This document shows positions 26,757 to 34,968 of a stretch of 64,000 nt of DNA, piece by piece (position 1 is the stretch's first letter; every line of letters begins with the position of its first letter). Below the pieces are notes generated by a model, which was not told the DNA's origin, did not search any database, and saw only the letters and a program-made list of their open reading frames with translations. Origin of the DNA: Enterococcus viikkiensis. GTDB taxonomy: Bacteria; Bacillota; Bacilli; Lactobacillales; Enterococcaceae. Made by a program: the position numbers and the translations under genes. The stretch spans positions 18,252-82,251 of the forward strand of contig NZ_BJDW01000008.1 in the NCBI RefSeq assembly GCF_005405345.1. Direction: 5' to 3'.

Positions 26757-26785
26757 TTCGTAACTTATTATATCTTCTTTCGTAA
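26757..26785. promoter_or_regulatory. Repeated TTCGTAA sites upstream of the glycyl radical enzyme
   Basis: TTCGTAA occurs twice, 22 bp apart, in the upstream region of the enzyme. Related (A/T)ACGTAA elements form a palindrome in front of the activase. They are candidate binding sites of the DeoR regulator between them. Confidence 0.45.
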
Positions 26786-26971
26786 ATATAGTAGCATGTG
26801 AATAGAAATACAGTCAAGCGGATTTAAAACGGTTCCAAAATGAAAAAAGATATTGCACAAATGTGCAATATCTTAAAAAGGCTGACAACAATCAGGTACA
26901 TATTACGTTTTCTAACAAGCAATACGAGTAGGTAATCGAACATTTATTAGTACAGAAGTCTGTTCTCGATT

Positions 26972-27715
26972 TTATACTGTAAATACCTCAATCCCCTGCT
27001 TTTTCAAAAATCTCAATGCTTCTTGATCCATTTGCTGATCAGTGAACACCTTACTGATCTCACTGAAAGCAAACTCAGAAACGACACCCTTTTGAGAAAA
27101 TTTGCTAGAATCGGTCAAAACAATCGTTTGATTGGCAGCCGTCGCTAACGTGCGAGTGGTATCGCAACGTGTAATGTCACTACCGGTAAACCCGCGGCGT
27201 TGGTCAAATCCGTCAATCCCGACAAATAATTTATCGACATAAAATTCACTGATCACTTGCTTGACTAATGGTCCCACGTTGACTTGCGATTCTTTTTGAT
27301 ATTCCCCACCGATCAAAATCACTTTGACGGATTCGGCCTTTCGAATATAAGACGCGATAAAGCAGGAATTCGTAATGATGGTGATGTCGTTACGATTAAA
27401 GGCTAATTGTTCTGCTAAAAGTGCGCAAGTCGAGCCAGACTCGATCATGATCACCTCACCATCATTGACGATTTTACTAGCTTCCAACGCGATTTTGTGT
27501 TTTAAATCATAGTTTTGTGCCAAGCGGTAATTGATGTCGTCCATATTGTTTAACAATGCGTAGCCATGCTGGCGATGTAAAAGTCCCCGAGCTTCTAATT
27601 TGTCTAAGTCTTTACGGATCGTTACTTTCGAAACATTCAATAATTCCGAAAGCTCGTTTACTTCGATTTTCTTTTTTTGACTGACGATCGCCAAAATCTC
27701 TTCTTCTCTTGACAT
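26972..27715 (-). CDS. DeoR/GlpR family transcriptional regulator
   Basis: A 247-residue repressor: winged helix at residues 1-55 (VNELSELLNVSKVTIRKDLDKL) and C-terminal sensor with IESGSTCALLAEQL and LTDSSKFSQKG. Start 27715 follows GGAGAA; two ATGs further upstream lack good sites. It lies between the glycyl radical enzyme (same strand, 236 bp gap) and the divergent activase, so it is the natural regulator of both. Confidence 0.9.
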   Translation of the reverse strand: MSREEEILAIVSQKKKIEVNELSELLNVSKVTIRKDLDKLEARGLLHRQHGYALLNNMDDINYRLAQNYDLKHKIALEASKIVNDGEVIMIESGSTCALLAEQLAFNRNDITIITNSCFIASYIRKAESVKVILIGGEYQKESQVNVGPLVKQVISEFYVDKLFVGIDGFDQRRGFTGSDITRCDTTRTLATAANQTIVLTDSSKFSQKGVVSEFAFSEISKVFTDQQMDQEALRFLKKQGIEVFTV

Positions 27716-27801
27716 ACGTACTTCTCCATTCACTTCTATCATTGGCTTTAGCCTATCACAATTTTCTCTTTCTAACAACTTTACGTACGTTTTGTATTTC
27801 G

Positions 27802-27825
27802 AACGTAATATATAATATTTACGTT
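27802..27825. promoter_or_regulatory. Palindromic operator upstream of the activase
   Basis: AACGTAA, 10-bp AT spacer, TTACGTT: perfect 7-bp arms, 22 bp from another TTACGTACGT element. Located between the divergent DeoR and activase genes; likely the DeoR operator. Confidence 0.55.
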
Positions 27826-27871
27826 AATAATTATTTGTGATACACTCAACTTGACAAAAGGAGGGCTTCTT

Positions 27872-28648
27872 ATGATTGATCAGGCATGTATTTTCAATAT
27901 CCAAAAATTTAGTATTCACGACGGACCTGGTATTCGGACCGTAGTCTTTTTCAAGGGCTGCCCTTTACGTTGCTACTGGTGTTCCAATCCCGAGTCCCAA
28001 GCCGGAAAGCCAGAAAAAATGTGGGACGCTCAAAAGAAGGCGCCGACGATGGTGGGTGAGTACAAAACAATCGACGAGATCATCGAAGAAGTCATGAAAG
28101 ATGACGTCTTTTACGAAGAATCTGGAGGTGGCGTCACTCTTTCCGGAGGTGAAGTCTTATATCAAGCGGCATTCGCCACCGAATTGCTGCGGCAATTAAA
28201 AGCAAAAGGTATTCATACTGCCAGTGAAACCACCGGCTTTGCTAAAGCAGAAGTGTTCAAAAACTATCTCGAGCAAGTGGATCTCCTTTATTTTGATGTG
28301 AAACATCACGATGAAGAGCAGCACAAAGTTGGAACCGGTGTCTCACTACAGCCGATCCTGAAAAATCTTGCCTTAGCCCTTGAGAAACAGCAGCAGTTAA
28401 TCGTCCGGATTCCAGTAATCCCTAACTTCAATGATGGGCCAGAGAATGCCACTGCTTTTGTGAACTTATTCAACCAAATGAACATCACAGCCGTCGAACT
28501 CCTGCCTTTTCATCAGTTTGGTGAAAAAAAGTATACCTTGCTAGAACGTGACTATCCCTTGCACGATGTCCCGCAGCTCCATTCTGAAGAGCTAGATTAT
28601 TTTAAGGAGATATTAGAAGCCCATCAGATTCAGTGTCTTATTCAATAA
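27872..28648 (+). CDS. Glycyl-radical-enzyme activating protein (radical SAM)
   Basis: A 258-residue activase that uses S-adenosylmethionine and a 4Fe-4S cluster to abstract the hydrogen from Gly785 of the partner. The cluster-binding CPLRCYWC (CxxxCxxC) sits near residue 31, with the GGG motif SGGGVTLSGGEVLYQ following. Unlike the YbiY/HpdA type it has no ferredoxin-like insertion of two extra clusters: its length matches PflA. Start 27872 follows AAAGGAGGG; the frame opens 7 codons earlier. Confidence 0.92.
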   Translation: MIDQACIFNIQKFSIHDGPGIRTVVFFKGCPLRCYWCSNPESQAGKPEKMWDAQKKAPTMVGEYKTIDEIIEEVMKDDVFYEESGGGVTLSGGEVLYQAAFATELLRQLKAKGIHTASETTGFAKAEVFKNYLEQVDLLYFDVKHHDEEQHKVGTGVSLQPILKNLALALEKQQQLIVRIPVIPNFNDGPENATAFVNLFNQMNITAVELLPFHQFGEKKYTLLERDYPLHDVPQLHSEELDYFKEILEAHQIQCLIQ

Positions 28649-28649
28649 T

Positions 28650-28687
28650 AAAAAGCTGAACCCATTCGTGAATGGGTTCAGCTTTTT
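28650..28687. terminator. Bidirectional terminator
   Basis: AAAAGCTGAACCCATTC/GAATGGGTTCAGCTTTT, a 17-bp perfect stem, between the activase and the kdgK remnant. Confidence 0.93.
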
Positions 28688-28706
28688 ATCCTCATATTTC
28701 TTCTAA

Positions 28707-29000
28707 TTAGCGAAGCAAGTCAATACCGGGATTTTTTAATACCGTGAGAACCTGTTCTTTGGTCGTCAAAGGAACATCGCCGTGAATCGTGTGAGCTAAA
28801 ACGGCATTCATTGTTGCAAACTCGACCGTCTCGACTAATGACCAACCTTCTGCATAGCCAGCTAAAATACCCGCAGCATACGCATCGCCAGCGCCAATCC
28901 GATCTAAGATAGTTAGTTCATGTCTCTGACTGACCACCTGTTCCCTACGATTATAAAGAAAGCCTTGCAGTTGTTTTTGATTCTTTTCATGGGTTTCATT
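28707..29000 (-). pseudogene. 2-keto-3-deoxygluconate kinase (KdgK/PfkB) C-terminal remnant
   Basis: About 98 open codons on the minus strand contain LQGFLYNRREQVVS and the PfkB anion-hole motif DRIGAGDAYAAGI, followed by a normal C-terminus. A TAG at 29001-29003 and absence of the N-terminal two thirds show it is a decayed gene. It resembles the fragment at 58216-58490, which retains the equivalent region. Confidence 0.75.
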
Positions 29001-29032
29001 CTATCGCTGTCGGTTATGAAATAGGGTTACCT

Positions 29033-29080
29033 GAAAAAAAAGTAGTTAACGATCCGTTCTTCGTTAACTACTCGTTTTTT
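29033..29080 (-). terminator. Terminator of the marR-rhodanese unit
   Basis: GAGTAGTTAACGA/TCGTTAACTACT stem followed by T8 on the minus strand. Confidence 0.88.
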
Positions 29081-29441
29081 ATAATTCTTCAATCGGCAAG
29101 TTCATGCCTTTCCATCCTTCCATCGCACCGGCCAATTCATAGGCTTCAAAACCAGCTGATAATAGAATCAACAGAGCTTCTTTTCCTAACGTTGTCCCGC
29201 CAGTCCAGTCGTAGACAATATAGGTCTTAGTTTTATCCAATTCTGCCAAATGGTCTGCTAAATCTTTAGCAGGCATCGCAATTGCCCCTTTGATTTGATC
29301 TTTTTTTACTTGTGCTGGCGCGTTACGGACATCTAAAACGACATAAGGAGAATCTTCCTTATCCATATTTTCTAAAACAACAAAGTGGTTGATGTATAGG
29401 CTCAAGTAGGTTTTTAATAGCTCAATTTTCTTTTCGTTCAT
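29079..29441 (-). CDS. Rhodanese-like domain protein lacking the active-site cysteine
   Basis: A 120-residue protein with one rhodanese fold after a short helical N-terminus; YVVLDVRNAPAQVKKDQI and the C-terminal AYELAGAMEGWKGMNLPIE are standard rhodanese landmarks. The catalytic loop reads TYIVYDWTGGTT, so Asp78 occupies the position of the sulfur-carrying Cys: it cannot carry persulfide and probably acts as a binding or regulatory domain. It is 5 bp after a MarR regulator and shares its operon. Confidence 0.85.
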   Translation of the reverse strand: MNEKKIELLKTYLSLYINHFVVLENMDKEDSPYVVLDVRNAPAQVKKDQIKGAIAMPAKDLADHLAELDKTKTYIVYDWTGGTTLGKEALLILLSAGFEAYELAGAMEGWKGMNLPIEEL

Positions 29442-29446
29442 TTTTA

Positions 29447-29971
29447 TTACTCCATTTCTTTCGTTAATTTGGTGGTGCCTTGTTTAATTTTATTTAATAG
29501 GTAGAAAAACTGGTCGATCTCTTTTTCAGACAATTCCTCCATCAGCGTATTAACAAATTCAAAATTATCCGGCAAAAAAGCCTCCAGAGCTTTTTTCCCT
29601 TCATCAGTCATTTGAATCTGAACCGCCCGTTTATCTATTAGCGACGGGATCTTTTTGATTCGCTGTTCTTTTTCCATACTGTTTAACAGCTTGGTAATGG
29701 TAGCTCGTGAAGCCCCGAGTTTTTCTGCCAATTCAGATGGTAGCAGCCTGTTTTCTTTCGCTGAATTCAGAAACATCAAAATAATAAACTTTGATTCAGA
29801 CAAACCATACTGCGCTAAGACCTGATCGTAAGCCTTCTGCATCTCACGATAGGTCCACTGCAGTTCTAAAAACAATAGTGACCGTTCTGAATTTGAAGAT
29901 TTCGCATATTGATCAATAGTCAACTTCATCCGTTGATTGTTGGGGCGATCTTTGAACGTAAATCTTTCCAT
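29447..29971 (-). CDS. MarR family transcriptional regulator
   Basis: A 174-residue winged-helix regulator, slightly longer than typical MarR because of a 25-residue N-terminus. The DNA-binding part LLPSELAEKLGASRATITKLLNSM and wing KKIPSLIDKRAVQI are clear. It co-transcribes with the inactive rhodanese-like gene, and a 12-bp palindrome at its promoter suggests autoregulation. No Cys is seen, so redox sensing by Cys is unlikely. Confidence 0.88.
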   Translation of the reverse strand: MERFTFKDRPNNQRMKLTIDQYAKSSNSERSLLFLELQWTYREMQKAYDQVLAQYGLSESKFIILMFLNSAKENRLLPSELAEKLGASRATITKLLNSMEKEQRIKKIPSLIDKRAVQIQMTDEGKKALEAFLPDNFEFVNTLMEELSEKEIDQFFYLLNKIKQGTTKLTKEME

Positions 29972-29992
29972 GAGTCTCTCCTTCGAATTTGA

Positions 29993-30004
29993 TTAGCCGG
30001 CTAA
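29993..30004. promoter_or_regulatory. Candidate MarR operator
   Basis: TTAGCCGGCTAA, a perfect 12-bp palindrome 22 bp upstream of the marR start. Confidence 0.55.
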
Positions 30005-30067
30005 CTAAATTCAGTATAAACCTATTTTGATAAAAGTCAACTTGTGCGGCTCAGATCTTTTCAGTCA

Positions 30068-30126
30068 AAAAAGGTGAAGGCTCCCATCCATACGCACGTC
30101 AAGAGCCTTCACTTTATTATTTTTCT
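30068..30126. terminator. Hairpin after unknown coding tail
   Basis: GTGAAGGCTC/GAGCCTTCAC, 10-bp stem with 19-nt loop; T-rich on both sides. It follows the remnant's stop codon on the minus strand. Confidence 0.7.
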
Positions 30127-30225
30127 AATAAATAATAATCCAACTGAAATTTTCGATTTCCCTTCACAAGTAAATTCCGTTGCTGAGGCGTTGGATAATA
30201 ACCCACTTTGATCGCTTTGGCACTT
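30117..30225 (-). pseudogene. C-terminal fragment of an unknown protein
   Basis: About 35 codons ending KFQLDYYLLEK before a TAA and a terminator; upstream in frame is a stop. The residues look like real protein (VGYYPTPQQRNLL), but I do not recognise the family. Confidence 0.35.
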
Positions 30226-30482
30226 TACAGGTGTTAGGATGGACATTTTGATCAGACAATCATTTCTGTTCTAGCCCTTGAGGACACAGTAAAAAGCAGG
30301 ACCTGATCCTCAATAACTACTCGATTCGAACTTTCACCCATAAAATCAAATACTTGTGGAGTGACGCGTCTTCCTAGACGGTTTTATTTCTTCAAATCAT
30401 ACCTTTTGAAAGCAAGGATTACTCCTGTTTTCCCGACCGTTTGTGCGTTCAGGATGATTAGATACATTTTTTCTATTTTATG

Positions 30483-30518
30483 AAAAAAGCAAATCAAGCA
30501 ATTTCGCTTGATTCGCTA
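30483..30518 (-). terminator. Terminator of the MATE gene
   Basis: AGCGAATCAAGCGAAATTGCTTGATTTGCT hairpin followed by T6 on the minus strand. Confidence 0.85.
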
Positions 30519-30537
30519 CCTATTTCTATGAATTAAA

Positions 30538-31935
30538 TTACCCTTCATAATCAACTGTCGCTAGTGTCTCTTCTTTCGTCAACTGTTTGATCCCCATGTA
30601 ATACCAAATGCCCGTCAATACTGCCGAAACTCCATCAGCAAATGGTGCCGCATGTAGTAAACCGTCCATTCCCCATTGTCGCGAGAAAATCAAAATAGCT
30701 GGGATCAATAAAATGATTTGCCGCGTCAAGGTCAAGAAGATCGCAGAACGAGTCCGTCCAGTGGCTTGGAAAAAGTTTGACGCGACGATTTGAAAGCCAA
30801 TCACTGGTAAAAATAAAAACCAAGACCGTAAAGCTTTGCTGCCAAAAGCAACCAACTCTGGTTCACGGTTGAACAGACTGACTAACAGCTCTGGCGCCAC
30901 TCTGGTGAGGATCCAACCAACGACGACAATCGTCGTAGCGGTTAAGATCGCTAACTTCTGTGCTTCTTTGACCCGCTGATATTTTTTAGCCCCAAAGTTG
31001 AAACTAACGATTGGCTGCGCCCCTTGAACCAATCCAGTAATGGGCATCAAGAGTATTGTTTGCACACTATTGACGATCCCCATTCCAGAGACAGCGATAT
31101 CTCCGCCATAGACTAATAAATTCATGTTCAGTACCACATTCAGCAGACTATTTCCTAGCTGCAATAAGAAATTAGGTAACCCTAGCGCCGTAATCCGCGT
31201 CGCCGTGTGGAGGCGAATTCGCATATTTTTCAGCTGAATCTGATGGTGGCTACGCCGACTAAAGAAATACGCCAGAATCCACACCATTGAAATAAATTGA
31301 GACAAAATCGTCGCAGCCGCCGCCCCTGACATACCCATTTTTAAAACATAAATAAAGATCGGATCGAGAATAATATTGACACCGGCACCCATAAACATCG
31401 TGATCATCGCCAATTTTGGTTGACCGTCTGCCCGTAAAAAATTATTCAAACCTAAACTAACGATTTGAAAAACCGCACCAAAGAAAATGATACGCATATA
31501 TTCTGTCGCAAAAGGCAACACTGTTTCACTGGCACCAAACAACTGTAAAACCGGTCCCAAAAAAAGCTGCCCTAAAATCATAAACAGCACTCCACTGAAA
31601 AGCAGCAAGGAAAAGGCATTTCCTAGAGCTAGTTCTGCCTCTTGCGGCTTCTTCTCTCCAAGCTTCATGGAAAAAAGTGTCGCACCTCCGACACCAAATA
31701 ATAATCCGATGGAAAGCAGAATGATCATAATAGGAAACCCTATGGTGATGCCTGCTAGTCCATTCGCGCCTAAATCAGGTGCATTGCCGATATAAATGCG
31801 GTCCACCACATTGTACAAGGCATTGACCATCATGCCGATAATTGCTGGAATCGAAAACTTGATTAATAAATTTGAAACCTTCTCAGTTCCTAAAGGATTT
31901 GTTTCTTCCATCTTATTCTCCTCACTTGTGTTCAT
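30538..31935 (-). CDS. MATE family multidrug efflux transporter
   Basis: A 465-residue, 12-TM exporter of the NorM/DinF/MepA-like family. NPLGTEKVSNLLIKFSIPAI starts the fold and AGVNIILDPIFIYVLKMGMSGAA is the characteristic second repeat. Closest in form to MepA-type proteins. Operon with the upstream MarR regulator (30 bp gap), matching the mepR-mepA arrangement in which the MarR protein represses the pump and itself. Substrates unknown. Confidence 0.9.
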   Translation of the reverse strand: MNTSEENKMEETNPLGTEKVSNLLIKFSIPAIIGMMVNALYNVVDRIYIGNAPDLGANGLAGITIGFPIMIILLSIGLLFGVGGATLFSMKLGEKKPQEAELALGNAFSLLLFSGVLFMILGQLFLGPVLQLFGASETVLPFATEYMRIIFFGAVFQIVSLGLNNFLRADGQPKLAMITMFMGAGVNIILDPIFIYVLKMGMSGAAAATILSQFISMVWILAYFFSRRSHHQIQLKNMRIRLHTATRITALGLPNFLLQLGNSLLNVVLNMNLLVYGGDIAVSGMGIVNSVQTILLMPITGLVQGAQPIVSFNFGAKKYQRVKEAQKLAILTATTIVVVGWILTRVAPELLVSLFNREPELVAFGSKALRSWFLFLPVIGFQIVASNFFQATGRTRSAIFLTLTRQIILLIPAILIFSRQWGMDGLLHAAPFADGVSAVLTGIWYYMGIKQLTKEETLATVDYEG

Positions 31936-31964
31936 ACTTCTTATTCACTGCCTAGCTAAACCTT

Positions 31965-32420
31965 TTACCGATCCATCGTTGCGGAGGTTTCCCTATTTTT
32001 TTCAAACGCATCCACTTTATCTACCAACTCTTCTAAGATGGAAAAGATAGCTTGTTGTTTTTCTTCATCAAAGTCCCCTAACAAAATCTTATTCCATTCC
32101 ATCAAACTGTTTTTGATGCCTTCTCTGATGGTTACTCCCTTATCTGTCAAAAAGACGCGGTTACAGCGTTTGTCTACTTGATCTTTTTCTTTTCTTACAA
32201 ACCCTTTTTGCACCAAAGCTTGGATTGTTCGAGTCATTAAGGCCTTGTCCACTTGCAAATAATGAGCGATCTCTTCTTGAGTCACTCCCGGATGTTCATA
32301 GAGGAACATCAAGACCGGCTGCTCCGCTGATGTGACGTGATAGGGTTTCAACGCGGTATTTAAATAGATCTGATTCTTACGATACAAAATCGAGATCAAT
32401 CTTCCTGGAACTTTATCCAT
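31965..32420 (-). CDS. MarR family regulator (MepR-like)
   Basis: A 151-residue MarR regulator with HTH VTQEEIAHYLQVDKALMTRTI and wing VRKEKDQVDKRCNRVFL. It precedes the MATE gene and probably represses it, relieved by drug binding. Two 12-bp palindromes (32440-32451 and 32474-32485) in its promoter support autorepression. Confidence 0.88.
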   Translation of the reverse strand: MDKVPGRLISILYRKNQIYLNTALKPYHVTSAEQPVLMFLYEHPGVTQEEIAHYLQVDKALMTRTIQALVQKGFVRKEKDQVDKRCNRVFLTDKGVTIREGIKNSLMEWNKILLGDFDEEKQQAIFSILEELVDKVDAFEKNRETSATMDR

Positions 32421-32439
32421 AGCTACCTCCCACTAGTAA

Positions 32440-32451
32440 TTGACTTGTCAA
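32440..32451. promoter_or_regulatory. MarR operator 1
   Basis: TTGACTTGTCAA, close upstream of the marR start codon; near-identical reverse form at 32474-32485. Confidence 0.6.
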
Positions 32452-32473
32452 CTATTATTTTAAGTACAGCTCG

Positions 32474-32485
32474 TTGATAAGTCAA
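32474..32485. promoter_or_regulatory. MarR operator 2
   Basis: TTGATAAGTCAA, 34 bp from operator 1; each is followed by the same CTATTATTTT run. Confidence 0.6.
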
Positions 32486-32499
32486 CTATTATTTTGCAA

Positions 32500-32531
32500 G
32501 AAAAAAGGATCCAACGAATTCGTTAGATCCC
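32500..32531 (-). terminator. Terminator of the metallophosphoesterase gene
   Basis: GGATCTAACGAATTCGTTGGATCC then T6 on the minus strand. Confidence 0.85.
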
Positions 32532-32532
32532 G

Positions 32533-34215
32533 TTACTTCTCGCTGTTTAAAAGGTTCATCAACTCAAACCCGGTATTGACCTTTGAATAGATTGAGCAAA
32601 CCACAAAAAGAGTTTTTCCGCCAAAGACAACTTTTGCGAAGCGGCGGGAAGAAGCTGGGATATGATGGTGTCCATGAATCACACCGAGAATATTATATTC
32701 CGCAAAAAGTTCTTCGATTCCCGGTTCTTGGCAAACATTTTCCTTATTATACGCTTCGCTCGTTGGTGACAGTAGGCTCAGCTCATTAAACAATGGGGCA
32801 TGAGAGACGATCACCGTTGGTATTTCTCGATCCTCTCCCAGCAACTCTTTCAATATTTTCAAAAGAAATCGTTGAACGGCTGCCTTTCTTTGAACTAACG
32901 CCACGGGGATCGTTAATCCAATATACCGAACACCTTCATGGATTAAACCTTCATTGTTCAATACGTGCATTTTCGCAAAACGTTGCGTCAACTCACCTTT
33001 CACTACTTCATAAAAAGGGGCATCGCCGATTGGTAACAAATATGAAGCTTCCTCTGGATCAGTTGTTAGAGCTTTGAACCATTCATAGTGGAAAAATGAT
33101 TGCCATTTTTTCCAATCATTCGTCGTGGTATCCGCACTTTCTGGCAGCACATCTAGTAATTCGTGCATTCCTATAACATAGATTCCAGCAATCTCCTGAT
33201 TCTCTACCTTAGAATCTGAAACATCTCCAGCCAAGATATTAAAGTTTCGATTGACGAAAGGCAACTGCCCCTCAGTCGCATGAATATCTGAAAGTACATT
33301 GATCAAGTTCCGGTTTTCGGCGGAATGGACATTTTCAAAGGATTGGGCTAATTCATCTGGATGAACGCTATGGGCAATATAATTCTCACGTAAATGAGTG
33401 AGCTCTTTGCCATATTCTGAGCGCAATAATGGCTGAGTATTGATCAGCGGCTGGTTTGTTAGCTGCAACGCATTTTCGATACCCTGTTTGACTTCCTGTG
33501 GCAATAAAGCCAAGGCAGTTTCGATATTCGAATGAATCGACAAATTATTTTCTAATAATAGAGGATCTGGTTCAGTCGAATCCAACAGCCGCACATTTCC
33601 TCCGTCGATCATCAAAGGCAGTGCATTGGTCGCCTGTATAACAAAATTCAAATATTCCGAAAGATAACCGGAGATACCGGTTTTAAGATTCTCACTAAAT
33701 AAAAACTTTCCGGCTAAATTGGCTGACAGTGGACCCGTCTCGTCGTGCTGCATCAGACGCCCGGTTACTTGGATCTCTAGTAACGGATTTTGCAGAATCG
33801 CGTTGTAAGCCTGCTTCACGTCAAAAGAATTTTCGCTTACCTTTTGGCCTGAGACTTGAAAAATACTTTTGACTAAATAGTTTTCAATCGTTGATTGGTG
33901 CAATTCGATATATTGTCGAACTCCTTCTGGCCGAATCAAGTATTGGATTCCCGCTCGTTGGATATAGTTCCGCGCGGTATCATAAGGGATCGCCGAATAA
34001 ACCAAATCCCCCTTTGTTGAGATACTTAGGGAGTGATCTCGCGTATTATACGTCAATTGAAAATACTCATTTTTAAAGACCGTCTTATTGACGGGGCGGC
34101 GCTTATTTTCCGGAAACAACTCGATGCGCGAGGCTAAAGCCAATGGCAAGTGGATTTTATCGGTCTGAGGTAAAAAGCCTTTTCGTCTACTGAGTTTATT
34201 TTCATCGTCAGCCAT
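32533..34215 (-). CDS. Large calcineurin-like metallophosphoesterase with unknown N-terminal domain
   Basis: A 560-residue protein. The C-terminal part (about 303-545) is a calcineurin-like phosphoesterase: LSDIHATEG gives the DxH metal ligands (D310, H312), LAGDVSD the GD-x2-D motif (331, 334), SHAP at 471-474 and GHHH at 515-518. The third motif reads GMHE (349-352) instead of GNH(D/E), replacing a usually essential Asn ligand. The first 300 residues match no family I recognise. No signal peptide. Monocistronic; substrate unknown. Confidence 0.75.
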   Translation of the reverse strand: MADDENKLSRRKGFLPQTDKIHLPLALASRIELFPENKRRPVNKTVFKNEYFQLTYNTRDHSLSISTKGDLVYSAIPYDTARNYIQRAGIQYLIRPEGVRQYIELHQSTIENYLVKSIFQVSGQKVSENSFDVKQAYNAILQNPLLEIQVTGRLMQHDETGPLSANLAGKFLFSENLKTGISGYLSEYLNFVIQATNALPLMIDGGNVRLLDSTEPDPLLLENNLSIHSNIETALALLPQEVKQGIENALQLTNQPLINTQPLLRSEYGKELTHLRENYIAHSVHPDELAQSFENVHSAENRNLINVLSDIHATEGQLPFVNRNFNILAGDVSDSKVENQEIAGIYVIGMHELLDVLPESADTTTNDWKKWQSFFHYEWFKALTTDPEEASYLLPIGDAPFYEVVKGELTQRFAKMHVLNNEGLIHEGVRYIGLTIPVALVQRKAAVQRFLLKILKELLGEDREIPTVIVSHAPLFNELSLLSPTSEAYNKENVCQEPGIEELFAEYNILGVIHGHHHIPASSRRFAKVVFGGKTLFVVCSIYSKVNTGFELMNLLNSEK

Positions 34216-34415
34216 TCAAGCACCTCCTTCTTCACAGGTTCTATTTGCGAAAATTATACCGCAAAAATTGATCAGCGAGACATTTCTGATAAAAAATTTT
34301 GTGCGTTAAGCTTTCTCTAAGCTTTGCCTTGTAGACTGCACTTATGGCTGAGTAAGGCAGGAACAAAAGACCGAATCAAACAAATCTAGCAAATGCTTGA
34401 GTCAATGATCCCCTA

Positions 34416-34467
34416 AAAACAAGAAACAGCCCAAAGAACTTCGATTAGGTTCTTGGGGCCGTTTCTT
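34416..34467 (-). terminator. Terminator of the K+ channel gene
   Basis: GAAACGGCCCCAAGAAC pairs with GTTCTTTGGGCTGTTTC with one mismatch, then TTGTTTTT on the minus strand. Confidence 0.75.
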
Positions 34468-34472
34468 CAATC

Positions 34473-34838
34473 TTATTTTTCGGTCTCTACCTTCGTATTG
34501 GCAGTTCCACGTTTTTCTTTATGGTACTCTATCAATGCTCGATTGAAATTTGCAATCAAGGCGGTAAGAATTCCTACACCAATCAGCACATAGACGATGG
34601 TAAATACTTTCCCCAGCGCTGTGTGGGGAATAAAATCGCCATACCCCACCGTCGCAAGAGTCATCACCGCAAAATACAGCGCATCAAGATAGGCCATGCC
34701 CTCAATATTATGATAAAAAACGGTCCCAATCACTAGAATAAATACTACCGCTAGTATAACGGCCTTTTGTTCCTCTTGTTTAAATAAAATTTTTAGAATA
34801 CGCCAGAGGCTTCTGAATAATAAAATAAATGAGATCAT
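34473..34838 (-). CDS. Two-TM potassium channel subunit
   Basis: A 121-residue KcsA-like channel subunit: TM1 at about 26-43, pore helix plus selectivity filter TVGYGD (63-68), TM2 at about 77-98, short charged C-terminal tail. It should form a tetrameric K+-selective pore. No RCK or cyclic-nucleotide domain, so gating is unknown. Monocistronic. With kdpFABC it adds a second K+ path in this window. Confidence 0.9.
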   Translation of the reverse strand: MISFILLFRSLWRILKILFKQEEQKAVILAVVFILVIGTVFYHNIEGMAYLDALYFAVMTLATVGYGDFIPHTALGKVFTIVYVLIGVGILTALIANFNRALIEYHKEKRGTANTKVETEK

Positions 34839-34968
34839 CGACGGTCTCCTTTAATTTGTTACCTCTATCGTAGCATTACTTGCTAGAATCACAAAATTAT
34901 TCTAGGTTTGATTACAAAAAATTTGACGTATTTCCTCATTCAAGTCGCTTCTACCAGTATAAACGAGC

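Larger units (their letters stand above)
29972..30537. other. Intergenic region with a terminator and gene debris
   Basis: Holds the MarR promoter/operator, a hairpin at 30068-30126, an unrecognised minus-strand coding tail (30117-30225), and the MATE-gene terminator near 30483. The remaining sequence (30230-30480) contains many stops in all frames and shows nothing I can identify. Confidence 0.4.
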
